Below are positions 9,040 through 17,187 of a stretch of DNA of 64,000 nt, one piece after another; position 1 is the first letter of the stretch, and each line of letters opens with the position of its first letter. Both the position numbers and the translations under genes were made by a program. The notes under the pieces were generated by a model. The model had not been told where the DNA came from. It ran no database searches and was given only the letters and a program-made list of their open reading frames with translations. Source of the stretch: Gemmatimonadales bacterium (GTDB taxonomy: Bacteria; Gemmatimonadota; Gemmatimonadetes; Palauibacterales; Palauibacteraceae); NCBI GenBank assembly GCA_009840115.1, contig VXOJ01000028.1, positions 23,698 to 87,697 of the forward strand, read 5' to 3'.

Positions 9040-9329
9040 GGAACGATCTCGATCCCGTCTTCCAGCACGGTGATCGCATCGACCGGACAGGACGCGCACG
9101 CCTCGATGAACCGACTCCGCGAGGCATGCTCCGGGCCGGTGAACACCGCCACCCCATCCTCGTCGAGATCGAAGGCCTCCGGCGCTTCCTCGATGCAATC
9201 CCCGAAGCCGACGCACAGATCGCGGTCGATGACCGCGCGGAGTCCGTGAACTTCCCGTTCCACGGACGGGTCCGGCGCCCCCGCGCCTTCACGCGCATCC
9301 CCCGTCCCTCCGCCGCCGTCCGCCACCAC
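9036..9329 (-). CDS. Small single-cluster ferredoxin
   Basis: This 97-aa protein has a ferredoxin core beginning about residue 32: a first Cys in DLCVGFGDC with a second Cys six residues on, and a later CASCP segment. This pattern fits [3Fe-4S] or [4Fe-4S] single-cluster ferredoxins, which carry electrons for cytochrome P450s, reductases or radical SAM enzymes. The N-terminal ~30 residues are Gly-rich and probably disordered. It lies 3 bases downstream of the zinc-ribbon gene and overlaps the ABC ATPase by 4 bases. It could supply electrons to the radical SAM enzyme of the same unit, which is inference. Confidence 0.8.
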   Translation of the reverse strand: MVADGGGGTGDAREGAGAPDPSVEREVHGLRAVIDRDLCVGFGDCIEEAPEAFDLDEDGVAVFTGPEHASRSRFIEACASCPVDAITVLEDGIEIVP

Positions 9330-9332
9330 CGG

Positions 9333-9776
9333 CTACATGCCTTCCAGTCCGAGATCGGATCGGGCCCGGTCCATGACGGCGGGCGTCATCTCCTCGATCC
9401 CGCGCTCCCGGGCGTATTCGTTGTAGATCTTCTTCACCATCCCCCGCACGAAGGAGGGTACGTGGCCGAGCCGCTCGACCGCTTCCACGCTCCAGCGCAC
9501 GGGTCCGGGGTTCGTCAACGGCGGTGCGGGCAAGGCTTCGTCGCGCGCCTCGTCTACGCCGGCGCGGATGCCCTCGAAGTTTTCGTTCGGTACGGTGCGG
9601 CCTCCCACCTTCACGCCGAGCGAACTCACGAGTTGCGTTTCCATGGGGTTGGCGAGCATCGCCGTCTTCCGCCCGCACGCGGGACACCTGAAGACGGCGG
9701 CCATCGTCCCGTCGCCGGGCACCGCCCGTTCGTCGAACGCCATCTGCCGGTCGCAGTCCACGCAGAGGAACTTCAT
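9333..9776 (-). CDS. Zinc-ribbon protein with PCP_red-like C-terminal domain
   Basis: This 147-aa protein has an N-terminal four-Cys zinc ribbon (C5, C8, C31, C34). After a linker, a C-terminal module begins at W95 with the pattern W-x3-EA-x2-RL-x2-VPSFVRGMV. It closely matches the C-terminus of the radical SAM protein 5 kb downstream. The module resembles the PCP_red domain, which in protochlorophyllide reductase lies close to the tetrapyrrole. ATG 9776 overlaps the stop of the Mrp-type ATPase gene (ATGA). No named function is known to me for this architecture; the context suggests heme or metal handling. Confidence 0.72.
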   Translation of the reverse strand: MKFLCVDCDRQMAFDERAVPGDGTMAAVFRCPACGRKTAMLANPMETQLVSSLGVKVGGRTVPNENFEGIRAGVDEARDEALPAPPLTNPGPVRWSVEAVERLGHVPSFVRGMVKKIYNEYARERGIEEMTPAVMDRARSDLGLEGM

Positions 9777-10663
9777 CGCGCCGCGGGCCCCGCGCGAAGG
9801 ACGTCGACCACCCTCCGGAGCGCATCCGCGGCTCCGCCTCCGCCGGCCAGCCACCCCTCGAGCCGCCCCTCGTCCGCCGCGGCCCCAAGCGCCGCGTCGA
9901 AGGGGAGGCGCGCGAGCAGAGGGACCCGAAAACGGCCCGCCAGCTCGGCCCCGGCGTCACCGGCGTGCAGCGGAGCGAGCGCTCCGCAGGCGTCGCAGCG
10001 CACCCCCGACAGGTTCTCCACGAGTCCCAGGATGGGGAGGCCGCGTCTCCGGGCGAGATCGAGCGAACGGGCCACGGCATCGCGGGAAGCCGCGCTCGGT
10101 ATGGTGACCGCGACGATGCCCGCCAGTCCGGGGACGAGCGCGTGGAGTTCGGCGAGTCGCTGGGTGCCCGGCGGCAGGTCCACGAGGAGCGCATCCAGCT
10201 CTCCCCACGCGACATCCGACAGGAATTCCCGCAGGGCCCCCCGCTCCTGGGCGCCCCGCCACACGAAGCCGGCGTCGGCGGGCTCGCGCCACGTGAGGGC
10301 GCGGTCCGGCTCGGTGAGGAACGCCATCGACATGACGCGGACCCCGGCGCGCGAGGAGGGCGGCGCGAATCCGTCCGGGGACTCGGCGAGGGCTTCGGGT
10401 TCGATGCCGAGAAGGCGCGGCACGCTGGGGCCGTTGAGGTCCGCATCGACCAGGCCCACGCGATCCCCGCGCTGGGCGAGGGCGGTCGCGAGGAGGGCGG
10501 AGACGAGGCTCTTCCCCACTCCGCCCTTGCCGCTCATGACCCCGATGACGCGGGCGACGGAAGCGAGCCGCACGGACACGCGCTCGTCCCCCGCCGCGAT
10601 CTGATCGGGGAGATCCGAACGCAGTTCGTCCACTTCGTGGTAGGTGCGGAATCCGGAACTCAT
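9773..10663 (-). CDS. Mrp/NBP35-family P-loop ATPase
   Basis: This 296-aa protein has the deviant Walker A GKGGVGKS, a DADLNGPSVPRLLG switch segment and DLPPGT, all diagnostic of Mrp/ApbC/NBP35 ATPases that carry Fe-S clusters. A CDACG motif supplies the Cys pair that bridges the cluster at the dimer interface in this family. ATG 10663 is preferred; an in-frame TTG at 10681 would add six residues. It is the first gene of the leftward respiratory unit and is coupled to the zinc-ribbon gene by ATGA. Delivering Fe-S clusters to the ferredoxin and radical SAM proteins downstream is a sensible inference. Confidence 0.85.
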   Translation of the reverse strand: MSSGFRTYHEVDELRSDLPDQIAAGDERVSVRLASVARVIGVMSGKGGVGKSLVSALLATALAQRGDRVGLVDADLNGPSVPRLLGIEPEALAESPDGFAPPSSRAGVRVMSMAFLTEPDRALTWREPADAGFVWRGAQERGALREFLSDVAWGELDALLVDLPPGTQRLAELHALVPGLAGIVAVTIPSAASRDAVARSLDLARRRGLPILGLVENLSGVRCDACGALAPLHAGDAGAELAGRFRVPLLARLPFDAALGAAADEGRLEGWLAGGGGAADALRRVVDVLRAGPAAR

Positions 10664-10782
10664 GGGGAGTGGAAGCTCCAATCGGGCCGACAGAGGGTCA
10701 ACAGGCGAAGTTTCGGCTCGCGTCCCGCCTTCGTACGATGTTCGACAGACGGACCGAAGTCCACCGTGAATCGGAACATCCC

Positions 10783-11010
10783 ATGTCGATCATCGGGTTT
10801 CACCGTTTTCTCATCGCAACGGCCATCGTCTTCTGCGCCGTCTTCGCCGCGTGGGAGTTCCGGATCTTCGCGAGGGCCGGGAGTCTCGGGGCGCTCGCGA
10901 TCGGCGTGATCTTCGCGCTCGCGGCGGCGGCGCTGGCCTACTATCTCGCCAACCTGGCCAGGTTCCTGAGCGGAACGCGGCACGAGTCCCCGTGGCACCG
11001 GGGACGGTAA
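10783..11010 (+). CDS. Small two-helix membrane protein
   Basis: This 75-aa protein has two hydrophobic segments (about 5-22 and 30-55) and a basic C-terminal tail. I do not recognise a family. ATG 10783 is the first sensible start. The following HmuY-like gene starts inside its 3' end, so the two are likely co-transcribed. The region between it and the leftward Mrp-type ATPase gene must hold divergent promoters, though I could not pick out clear hexamers. Confidence 0.55.
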   Translation: MSIIGFHRFLIATAIVFCAVFAAWEFRIFARAGSLGALAIGVIFALAAAALAYYLANLARFLSGTRHESPWHRGR

Positions 11011-11636
11011 GGGGAGAAGACCGGGCGGACGGAGGTCGGCCGGTCGTACTGTACGCCGCGGGGGCCGTGTTCCTGTTCATCCTCGTCATCGTCGTTGCCG
11101 GTTCGTTCGCGAGGCCCGACCCCGTCACCTTCGTTCCCACGCCTGTCGCCCCGCGCCCCCCCGTCGACGGGTTCGTCGTGGACACCGTCACCGTCGATGC
11201 CCGGGACGGCTCGCGGTGGGTATACTTCGACTTCGACAGGCGGAGCACGGTCGGCGGTCCGCTCGCGGGCTGGGATCTCGCGCTCAACCGGTACCACGTC
11301 GTCGTGAACGGCGGCACCGGATACCCCGGGGCCGGCGGGGCGATCGCCATCGCCGCGCCGTGGGAGACCGTCACGGAGGCCCCGGCGTCCGGTTACGCGA
11401 CCACGGAGGGTGCGCTGGAGGACGGCCCGGCGACGCCCGGACTCGAACGCTGGTACCGGTACGGGTTCTTCTCCCACCTCCTCGAACCGAAGGACGAGAC
11501 GTACGTGATCCGGACGGCGGAGGGCGGCTACGCGAAGCTGCGGATCCTGAGCTATTACTGCCCGCAGGCGACGCCCGGATGCGTGACCCTCATGTACGGA
11601 TTTCAGGGAGACGGTTCGCGCCGCCTCACGGACTGA
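10992..11636 (+). CDS. HmuY-like heme-binding-family protein with N-terminal membrane anchor
   Basis: The 214-aa protein has an N-terminal hydrophobic anchor (about residues 20-38) and an extracytoplasmic domain. Conserved features include WVYFDF near the start, WDLALNRYHVVVNGG in the middle, and YAKLRILSYY close to the end with a following DGSR. These match the HmuY family; HmuY of Porphyromonas is a hemophore-like protein, and many relatives bind no proven ligand. GTG 10992 is the only in-frame start near the anchor and lies inside the preceding small gene. The 3' end overlaps the convergent hemC gene by about 11 bases. Confidence 0.7.
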   Translation: MAPGTVRGEDRADGGRPVVLYAAGAVFLFILVIVVAGSFARPDPVTFVPTPVAPRPPVDGFVVDTVTVDARDGSRWVYFDFDRRSTVGGPLAGWDLALNRYHVVVNGGTGYPGAGGAIAIAAPWETVTEAPASGYATTEGALEDGPATPGLERWYRYGFFSHLLEPKDETYVIRTAEGGYAKLRILSYYCPQATPGCVTLMYGFQGDGSRRLTD

Positions 11637-12588
11637 GCCGGCGCGCCCGCTCCACGAGGCCGGACGCCCCCGCCTCCAGCAACCGTTCCGCCAGCCGGCG
11701 GCCGAGTGCGCCGGCCGAAGCGCGGGCCCCCGTTCCGGCCGCTTCGACCGGCGGGCCGCCGTCCACGTCGTAGACGGCCGCGCGGAGCCGGAGGTCTTCC
11801 CCCCTCAGCGACGCGCGGGCGGCGATGGGAACCCGGCACCCCCCTTCGAGCGCCGCAAGCAGCGCCCGCTCGGCGGTCGCCTCCGCCCGGGCGGCCGGAT
11901 CGTCGAGCGCCCCGATGCGGGCGGCCGCTCCATCCTCCCCATCCCGGCACTGGAGCCCGAGCGCACCCTGGCCGGGGGCCGGCAGCCAGCCCTCATCGAG
12001 GACACGCGCGCCGCGGGGCCACAGGCCGAGCCGCCGGAGCCCGGCCGCCGCCAGGACCAGCGCCTCGAAGCGGCCGTCTTCGAGCTTGCGGAGCCGCGTT
12101 TCGACATTCCCGCGGATCGCCCGCGACTCGAGGTCGGCCCGCGCGGCGCGCAACTGCGCGGCGCGCCGCAGCGACGACGTGCCGACCCGCGCGCCGGAGG
12201 GCAGACGTCGGAGGAGGTCGCGTCCGCCCGTGTCCCGGGGCGCGGCAACCGGCGATTCGCGGACCACGAGCACGTCGCGGGGATCTTCGCGGGAGGGGAC
12301 CGCGCCCAGCGTCAATCCATCGGGGAGGTCCGTCGGCAGGTCCTTCAGGGAATGCACCGCGACGTCGATGTCCCCTTTCCGGAGGGCGCGTTCGAGGTCT
12401 TCGGTGAACAGCCCCTTCCCCCCGATCTCCGGAAGCGGCGTCCCGGGATCGCGGTCCCCGGCGGTGGAGATGAACCGGTATTCGACGGACAGCTCCGGCC
12501 AGCGTTCGCGCAGCCGTTCGCCCACCCAGGCGGCTTGCGCCCGGGAGAGGGGCGACCTCCTGGCCCCGACGACGAGCGGCTCGCTCAC
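11626..12588 (-). CDS. hemC: Porphobilinogen deaminase (hydroxymethylbilane synthase)
   Basis: HemC joins four porphobilinogens into hydroxymethylbilane, the linear precursor of all tetrapyrroles. The 320-aa length is normal. The HSLKDLP motif carries the catalytic Asp (D83), and the EGGCRVPIA motif carries the Cys (C251) that anchors the dipyrromethane cofactor. The conserved GTSSLRR and RGNVETR segments are present. GTG 12588 overlaps the ligase stop by 4 bases. It is the last gene of the leftward antiporter-to-ligase unit. The next gene is convergent. Confidence 0.95.
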   Translation of the reverse strand: MSEPLVVGARRSPLSRAQAAWVGERLRERWPELSVEYRFISTAGDRDPGTPLPEIGGKGLFTEDLERALRKGDIDVAVHSLKDLPTDLPDGLTLGAVPSREDPRDVLVVRESPVAAPRDTGGRDLLRRLPSGARVGTSSLRRAAQLRAARADLESRAIRGNVETRLRKLEDGRFEALVLAAAGLRRLGLWPRGARVLDEGWLPAPGQGALGLQCRDGEDGAAARIGALDDPAARAEATAERALLAALEGGCRVPIAARASLRGEDLRLRAAVYDVDGGPPVEAAGTGARASAGALGRRLAERLLEAGASGLVERARRLSP

Positions 12589-14177
12589 CCCGCGCCGCCG
12601 TGTCCCAGCACGCCGAGGATCGCCGCCCGGTCGACCTTCCCCACGCCGGTGAGCGGCATCTCCTCCACGATCGCGATGCGACGGGGGTGCGCATAGGCGG
12701 GTCCCCGCTCGAGCGTGTACCGCTTGAGGGATTCGGCCGTGACGGTCGCCTCGGTTCCGAGCCGGACCACCGCGGCCGGGACCGCACCCTTGAGGGCGTG
12801 GGGCACGGGCACGACGGTCGCGTCGCGGACATCGGGATGGGAGAGCAGCAGGTCCTCCACCTCCTTGGGATAGATGTTCTCGCCGCCGGAGTTGAACATG
12901 TCGTCGGTGCGGCCGCGGAAGTAGTAGAAGCCCTCCCCGTCGCGGAAGAAGAGGTCGCCCGTGGCGAGCCAGCCGTCCCGGATCCGGGCCGCGTTCACCT
13001 CGGGCAGATTGTGATAGCCCGTCGTGACGCCGGGATTCCGGACCCACAGCTCTCCGTACTCCGGATCTTCGCTGCCATCGCGCACGAGCTTGATCTCTCC
13101 CTCGGGCCACGCCGCGCCGCAGCTTCCCCTCGGGGTCGGGCGTCCGTCGGGCCCAGGTCCGATCATGACCGGCCCGCCTTCGGTGAGCCCGTAGCTCTCG
13201 CCGACTTCGATGTCGAACGCGCGCTCGACCGCGTCCATCAGTTCGGGCTGCACCGGAGCGGAGCCCAGCGTGACCTTCCGAAGCGCCGAGAAATCGAGCT
13301 TCTCGATCAGATCCATCCGATCCAGGACCATCGCGAACACGGCGGGGACGGCGCCCACCTGCGTACAGCGGTACCCGCTGAGGGCCCGAAGAAACGGTTC
13401 CGGGGAGAAGCCGGGCAGAATCACGACCGAGGCCCCGGCCTGCAGCAGGGGCTTGATGGCCCCGGCCATCGCGTTCTTGTGGTAGAGGGGTACGGCGACG
13501 AGAGCCCGGTCGCCGGGGTCGGCCGGCCAGTACTTCCGCAGGCAGCGCACCCACCAGAGTTGGCCCTCGTGGGAGAGGACGACGCCCTTGGGCTTGCCCG
13601 TCGACCCCGACGTGTAGGGCTGGAACGCCGGGTGGCGGGCTTCGAGCCGCGGGGGATCGAACCGGGGCGACGATTCCGCGAGGGCGCTCTCGTAGTCCAG
13701 CCAGCCGGCGCCTCCCCGCTCGCCCCCCATGCCGTCGCCGCCGACGTCCCACCTTCTCTCGATCCCCAACCGTTCGACGACCGCGACCGAGCGCTCGGTC
13801 ACCGCGGTCTCGACGAAGGCGGCCCGGCAGGCCGCGTCCCGGACGATGTGCGCGAGCGAGTCCTCCGACAGCTTGAAGTTGAGCGGAACGGGGACGGCTC
13901 CGCAGCGCATGCCACCGAAGAGGATCTCGACGAACTCGAAGCGGTTGCCGACGCTCAGAACGAAGCGGTCGCCCGCCCCGATGCCGGCATCCGAGAGGAG
14001 GTTCGCCACGCGATCCATCCGCTCGTCGATTTCGGCGTACGTGACTTCGCGGGGGACGGGACCCGAAAGGTCGATGAGCGCGACCCGGCCCGGGAAGGCC
14101 TCGGCGGCGTCGCGGAGCCAGTATCCGAGGTTGGAATCGCGGCCGCGGGATCGGTCGCTCCGCCCGGCGCCGCTCAC
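12585..14177 (-). CDS. AMP-dependent acyl-CoA synthetase/ligase
   Basis: The 530-aa enzyme belongs to the ANL superfamily, which activates a carboxylic acid to an acyl-AMP and then a thioester. Visible motifs are the P-loop YTSGSTGKPKG, YGLTEGG, the hinge region ATGDLF then RGRTDD, GENIYPKEVE and the C-terminal Lys in TGVGKVDR. Substrate cannot be predicted. GTG 14177 overlaps the stop of the small membrane protein gene (GTGA) and is preferred over upstream starts. A thioesterase and an MDR reductase in the same unit suggest acyl-CoA or aromatic acid metabolism. Confidence 0.88.
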   Translation of the reverse strand: MSGAGRSDRSRGRDSNLGYWLRDAAEAFPGRVALIDLSGPVPREVTYAEIDERMDRVANLLSDAGIGAGDRFVLSVGNRFEFVEILFGGMRCGAVPVPLNFKLSEDSLAHIVRDAACRAAFVETAVTERSVAVVERLGIERRWDVGGDGMGGERGGAGWLDYESALAESSPRFDPPRLEARHPAFQPYTSGSTGKPKGVVLSHEGQLWWVRCLRKYWPADPGDRALVAVPLYHKNAMAGAIKPLLQAGASVVILPGFSPEPFLRALSGYRCTQVGAVPAVFAMVLDRMDLIEKLDFSALRKVTLGSAPVQPELMDAVERAFDIEVGESYGLTEGGPVMIGPGPDGRPTPRGSCGAAWPEGEIKLVRDGSEDPEYGELWVRNPGVTTGYHNLPEVNAARIRDGWLATGDLFFRDGEGFYYFRGRTDDMFNSGGENIYPKEVEDLLLSHPDVRDATVVPVPHALKGAVPAAVVRLGTEATVTAESLKRYTLERGPAYAHPRRIAIVEEMPLTGVGKVDRAAILGVLGHGGAG

Positions 14178-14398
14178 TCCTCCGACCCCGGGGATCGCGA
14201 GGGGCGCGCGAGCACGGCGATGCAGGCGACCGTGGCCGCGCAGCCGACGGCGACCCACGTCCAGCCGTCGCCGGTCCGCATGACCGACGAGACGCCCCAC
14301 AGCGCCACGGCGTTCGCGACCAGGTTGAGGACGAGTCCCCAGACCCGCCCGGACCACGGCCCGGCCCGTCGTTCGAGTAGCCGGTCGACGGCGCCCAT
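14174..14398 (-). CDS. Small two-helix membrane protein downstream of Nramp-like gene
   Basis: The 74-aa protein has a basic N-terminus and two hydrophobic segments (about 20-38 and 48-64). Its ATG shares one base with the Nramp-like stop (TGATG) and its stop overlaps the ligase start, so translation of all three is coupled. I do not recognise a family. It could be an accessory subunit of the transporter encoded immediately upstream. Confidence 0.5.
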   Translation of the reverse strand: MGAVDRLLERRAGPWSGRVWGLVLNLVANAVALWGVSSVMRTGDGWTWVAVGCAATVACIAVLARPSRSPGSEE

Positions 14399-15735
14399 CA
14401 CCACCACCCCAGCCGGTTGAAGACGTACGTGACGGCGATCGCGTTCAGGAGCGTCACCTGAAGCAGGATCCCGAGGTTCCACAGGTACGACCGGCAGCGA
14501 TCCGCGCCGAGGAGTTCGCGGTCGTTCAGCAGCAGGTACATCGACCATCCGACGACGTTGTTCGCCAGCGAGAGAAACGCCGCGATCGCGATCACGAGCC
14601 AGACCGGGCGGGCGTTCCAGGCGGCCAGGAAGGCGACCTGCGGCAGCAGCGCGCTGACCTTCCAGCGCCACGACGACGTGTCGGGCTCCCAGCCGAAGGC
14701 CTCGTGGATGGCCATCGCCCCGGCGAGACTCATCCCGACCGTCGTCGTGATCGGCACGGCCAGGAATCCCGCATAGAAGAGGATCTGCGACCAGGTGGGC
14801 CCGAGGAGCGGCATGAGCGCCGCCGCGAGTTCGGGCGCCGAGTCCGGCGTGATCCCCTGCGGAAACAGCGTCGCCGCGAACACGCCGATCATCAGGAAGT
14901 TGATGACCACGAACGGGAGGAAGAGCCCGGCGATCAGATCGAACCGGGCCAGCGATTCGTGCCTCCGCCCCCAGCCCCGGCCGAGCCCCGCGTAATGGAA
15001 GAACACCCAGTCCATGACGCCGACGGCCGCCGCGGACGACGCGATGAAGAGGTCCAGACCCTCGCCCCCGCCGGGCAGCCACGGGATGAAGAAGCCGCGT
15101 CCCGCCGCGCCCCAGTCGACGCCCACCAGCAGCAGGACGGCTCCGAAGGCGAGGATCATGACGGCGATGCCGCCCTTCATGACCGCCTCGACGAGCCGCG
15201 TCCCCCGGCCTCCCCGGCGCCCATAGCTCAGGATGAGCGCGCTCGTGACCCCACAGTAGAGGAGCCAGTTGTACTCGGCGGGGAACGCGAAGCCGGCGAA
15301 CGGCGCCAGCGACTCGATGAGATGGGTGCCGAGCGCGACCTGGCCGAAGTTGAAGATCACGGCGACCGCGGCCGTGCCGACGAGGCCGGTCATCAGCGAC
15401 CCGATGACCCATGAGTGGCGCCGGTTCTGTACCGGGATGACGCGGAAGCCGCCCCTGCAGGTGAAGCGGGCCATCGCGGCCATCATGAACAGGCCCAGCC
15501 CCGCGCTCAGCCAGATCAGCCACAGGGTCCGGTAGCCGAAGGTGGCGCCCGACAGCATCGAGGAGGTGAGCGTGCCGGCGCCGAGCGTGAGCGCCGCGCC
15601 CATGAACCCCGGCCCGGCCAGGCGGGCGTAGCCGCCGAGCTTGCGGTGCAGCGGCGCGCCGGCGAGCGCCGCCAGCCGGTCGGCTTCGGCGTCCAGGACC
15701 GCCCGCGGGATCTTGCGGGCGATCGGATAGTTCAC
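14398..15735 (-). CDS. Nramp-fold transporter lacking canonical metal-binding motifs
   Basis: This 445-aa protein has about eleven membrane segments. A GPGFMGAAL stretch near residue 40 and a following SGATFGY align with the first helix of Nramp divalent-metal transporters. The DPGN metal motif of that helix is replaced by TLGAGT. The helix-6 MPH motif also seems absent, with a VGVMDWVFFH stretch in its place. Either it transports another substrate or it is not a metal transporter. GTG 15735 overlaps the MDR reductase stop by 4 bases. Confidence 0.68.
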   Translation of the reverse strand: MNYPIARKIPRAVLDAEADRLAALAGAPLHRKLGGYARLAGPGFMGAALTLGAGTLTSSMLSGATFGYRTLWLIWLSAGLGLFMMAAMARFTCRGGFRVIPVQNRRHSWVIGSLMTGLVGTAAVAVIFNFGQVALGTHLIESLAPFAGFAFPAEYNWLLYCGVTSALILSYGRRGGRGTRLVEAVMKGGIAVMILAFGAVLLLVGVDWGAAGRGFFIPWLPGGGEGLDLFIASSAAAVGVMDWVFFHYAGLGRGWGRRHESLARFDLIAGLFLPFVVINFLMIGVFAATLFPQGITPDSAPELAAALMPLLGPTWSQILFYAGFLAVPITTTVGMSLAGAMAIHEAFGWEPDTSSWRWKVSALLPQVAFLAAWNARPVWLVIAIAAFLSLANNVVGWSMYLLLNDRELLGADRCRSYLWNLGILLQVTLLNAIAVTYVFNRLGWW

Positions 15736-16742
15736 GGGATCAGGATCGATTTTCCGAATACGGCGCGCTCCATCAGTTCGCGCATCGCGGTGCGGATCTC
15801 GTCGACCGGTCTGACGGCGTGGATGACCGGCTCGAGGTCGCCGCCCGCCACCATGTCGAGCAGGCGCGCGAGCCCCTCGCGGCTCCACCCGTCCGATCCG
15901 ATGACGGACTGCTCGAAGCTCCAGATGTAGCGGATGTCCGTCGGCGGGTCGTAGCCGGCGGTGGCCCCGCAGGTGACCATGCGGCCCTGGAAGCGCAGCA
16001 TCTTCAGGCTGGCGGCCCACGAGGCCCCGCCGATGTAGTTGATCACGACGTCCACGCCGCCGGCGTTGGGATCGTGGTAGCGGGGCCGCCCGGCGATCGC
16101 CCGCACCCGCCTCACCAGTTCGGCGGAGTCGGAGGGCAGCACGTGATCCGCGCCGAGTGCACGGAGCCGTTCCAGCTTCCGGCGCGAGCCCCCGGTCGCG
16201 ATGATCCGTGCCCCGATTCGCTTGCAGAGCTGGACGCAGCCACAGCCCACGCCGCCCGTCGCGCCCAGGATCAGCGCGGTCTCGCCCGGCTGCACCCGGG
16301 CGCGGTCCTCGATCATGCGCAGGGCGGTCCCGTAGGCGACCGGGAGCGCCGCGGCCTGCTCGAACGAGACGCCGTCGGGAATCGGCAGGAGGTTCCCGAG
16401 AGGGACGGCAAGGTACTCGGCGGCCGCGCCCGGAGCCTTCTCGCCCAGCATGCCGCGGCTCTCGATCAGCGGGTCGATCAGCACGCGGTCCCCCACGCGC
16501 CGTCCGGCCGCCTCCGTCCCGGGCCCGAAGCCCGCGATCTCTCCCGCCGCGTCGCCGCACGGCGTCATGGGGAGCGGCACCCGCAGCCCCGTCATGCCGC
16601 CGAGCATCATCGGGTCGAAGCCGTTGAGCCCGCAGGCGCGGATCCGGACCAGGGCTTCGCCGGGAGCGGGTTCGGGGTCCTGGACCTCGCCCAGGTAGAG
16701 TTCGTCGGCGTCGCCGTGCGCGTCGTAGAGGACCGCCCTCAC
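15732..16742 (-). CDS. Zinc-type alcohol dehydrogenase-like / quinone oxidoreductase (MDR family)
   Basis: This 336-aa protein is a medium-chain dehydrogenase/reductase. It has an N-terminal GroES-like domain (CGLNGFDPMMLGG region) and a Rossmann fold with GATGGVG near residue 160. A complete catalytic zinc site is not obvious, so a quinone-oxidoreductase-type NAD(P)H reductase is more likely than a zinc alcohol dehydrogenase. It starts 4 bases after the thioesterase stop and overlaps the Nramp-like gene by 4 bases. Confidence 0.78.
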   Translation of the reverse strand: MRAVLYDAHGDADELYLGEVQDPEPAPGEALVRIRACGLNGFDPMMLGGMTGLRVPLPMTPCGDAAGEIAGFGPGTEAAGRRVGDRVLIDPLIESRGMLGEKAPGAAAEYLAVPLGNLLPIPDGVSFEQAAALPVAYGTALRMIEDRARVQPGETALILGATGGVGCGCVQLCKRIGARIIATGGSRRKLERLRALGADHVLPSDSAELVRRVRAIAGRPRYHDPNAGGVDVVINYIGGASWAASLKMLRFQGRMVTCGATAGYDPPTDIRYIWSFEQSVIGSDGWSREGLARLLDMVAGGDLEPVIHAVRPVDEIRTAMRELMERAVFGKSILIP

Positions 16743-16746
16743 CGCA

Positions 16747-17187
16747 TCAGCCCGCCAGCGACGAGTAGGTCCCCCGTCCGACCGCGCAGAGGCGCCCCTG
16801 GTCGTCGTGCACGTCGACGTCCGATACCGAGATCGTACGGCCGTGACGCCGCAAACGGGCCGTGGCCAGCAGGTACGGGCCGGTGCAGGGGCGCAGGTAG
16901 TCGACCCGCAGCGAAATCGTCGGGACGCCGCCTCCGGCCCGCACGGCGACGACCATGTCCCCGGCGATGTCGATCAGCGAGGCGACCGGACCGCCGTGGT
17001 ACATCGTGCCGTCTCGGGTAAGGTCGGGACGCATGGTCATCCGGAGGACGGCGGTGTCGTCGCCCAGTTCCTCGAGCGTGACGCCGAGCGCGACGATCGC
17101 CTCCGAGTCGGCGAGGATGGACTCGATCAGGGCCCGCGCGCCCGCATCCCGAGCCCCGTCGGTCCGCGCCGCGCCGGACTCCGTCAT
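16747..17187 (-). CDS. PaaI-type hotdog-fold thioesterase
   Basis: This 146-aa protein has the hotdog thioesterase pattern GTMYHGGPVASLIDIAGD, with the His-Gly-Gly and the Asp on the central helix typical of PaaI-family acyl-CoA thioesterases. Later segments SLRVDYLRP and DVDVHDDQGRL complete the fold. ATG 17187 overlaps the stop of the last antiporter subunit (ATGA), chaining this gene to the antiporter unit. The acyl substrate is unknown; the ligase and reductase downstream are likely partners. Confidence 0.85.
   Translation of the reverse strand: MTESGAARTDGARDAGARALIESILADSEAIVALGVTLEELGDDTAVLRMTMRPDLTRDGTMYHGGPVASLIDIAGDMVVAVRAGGGVPTISLRVDYLRPCTGPYLLATARLRRHGRTISVSDVDVHDDQGRLCAVGRGTYSSLAG

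Noticed and set aside
10664..10782. Divergent promoters between the Mrp-type ATPase gene and the small membrane gene
   Set aside because: A TTGACC hexamer is visible on the minus strand but no -10 fits, so no promoter was called.
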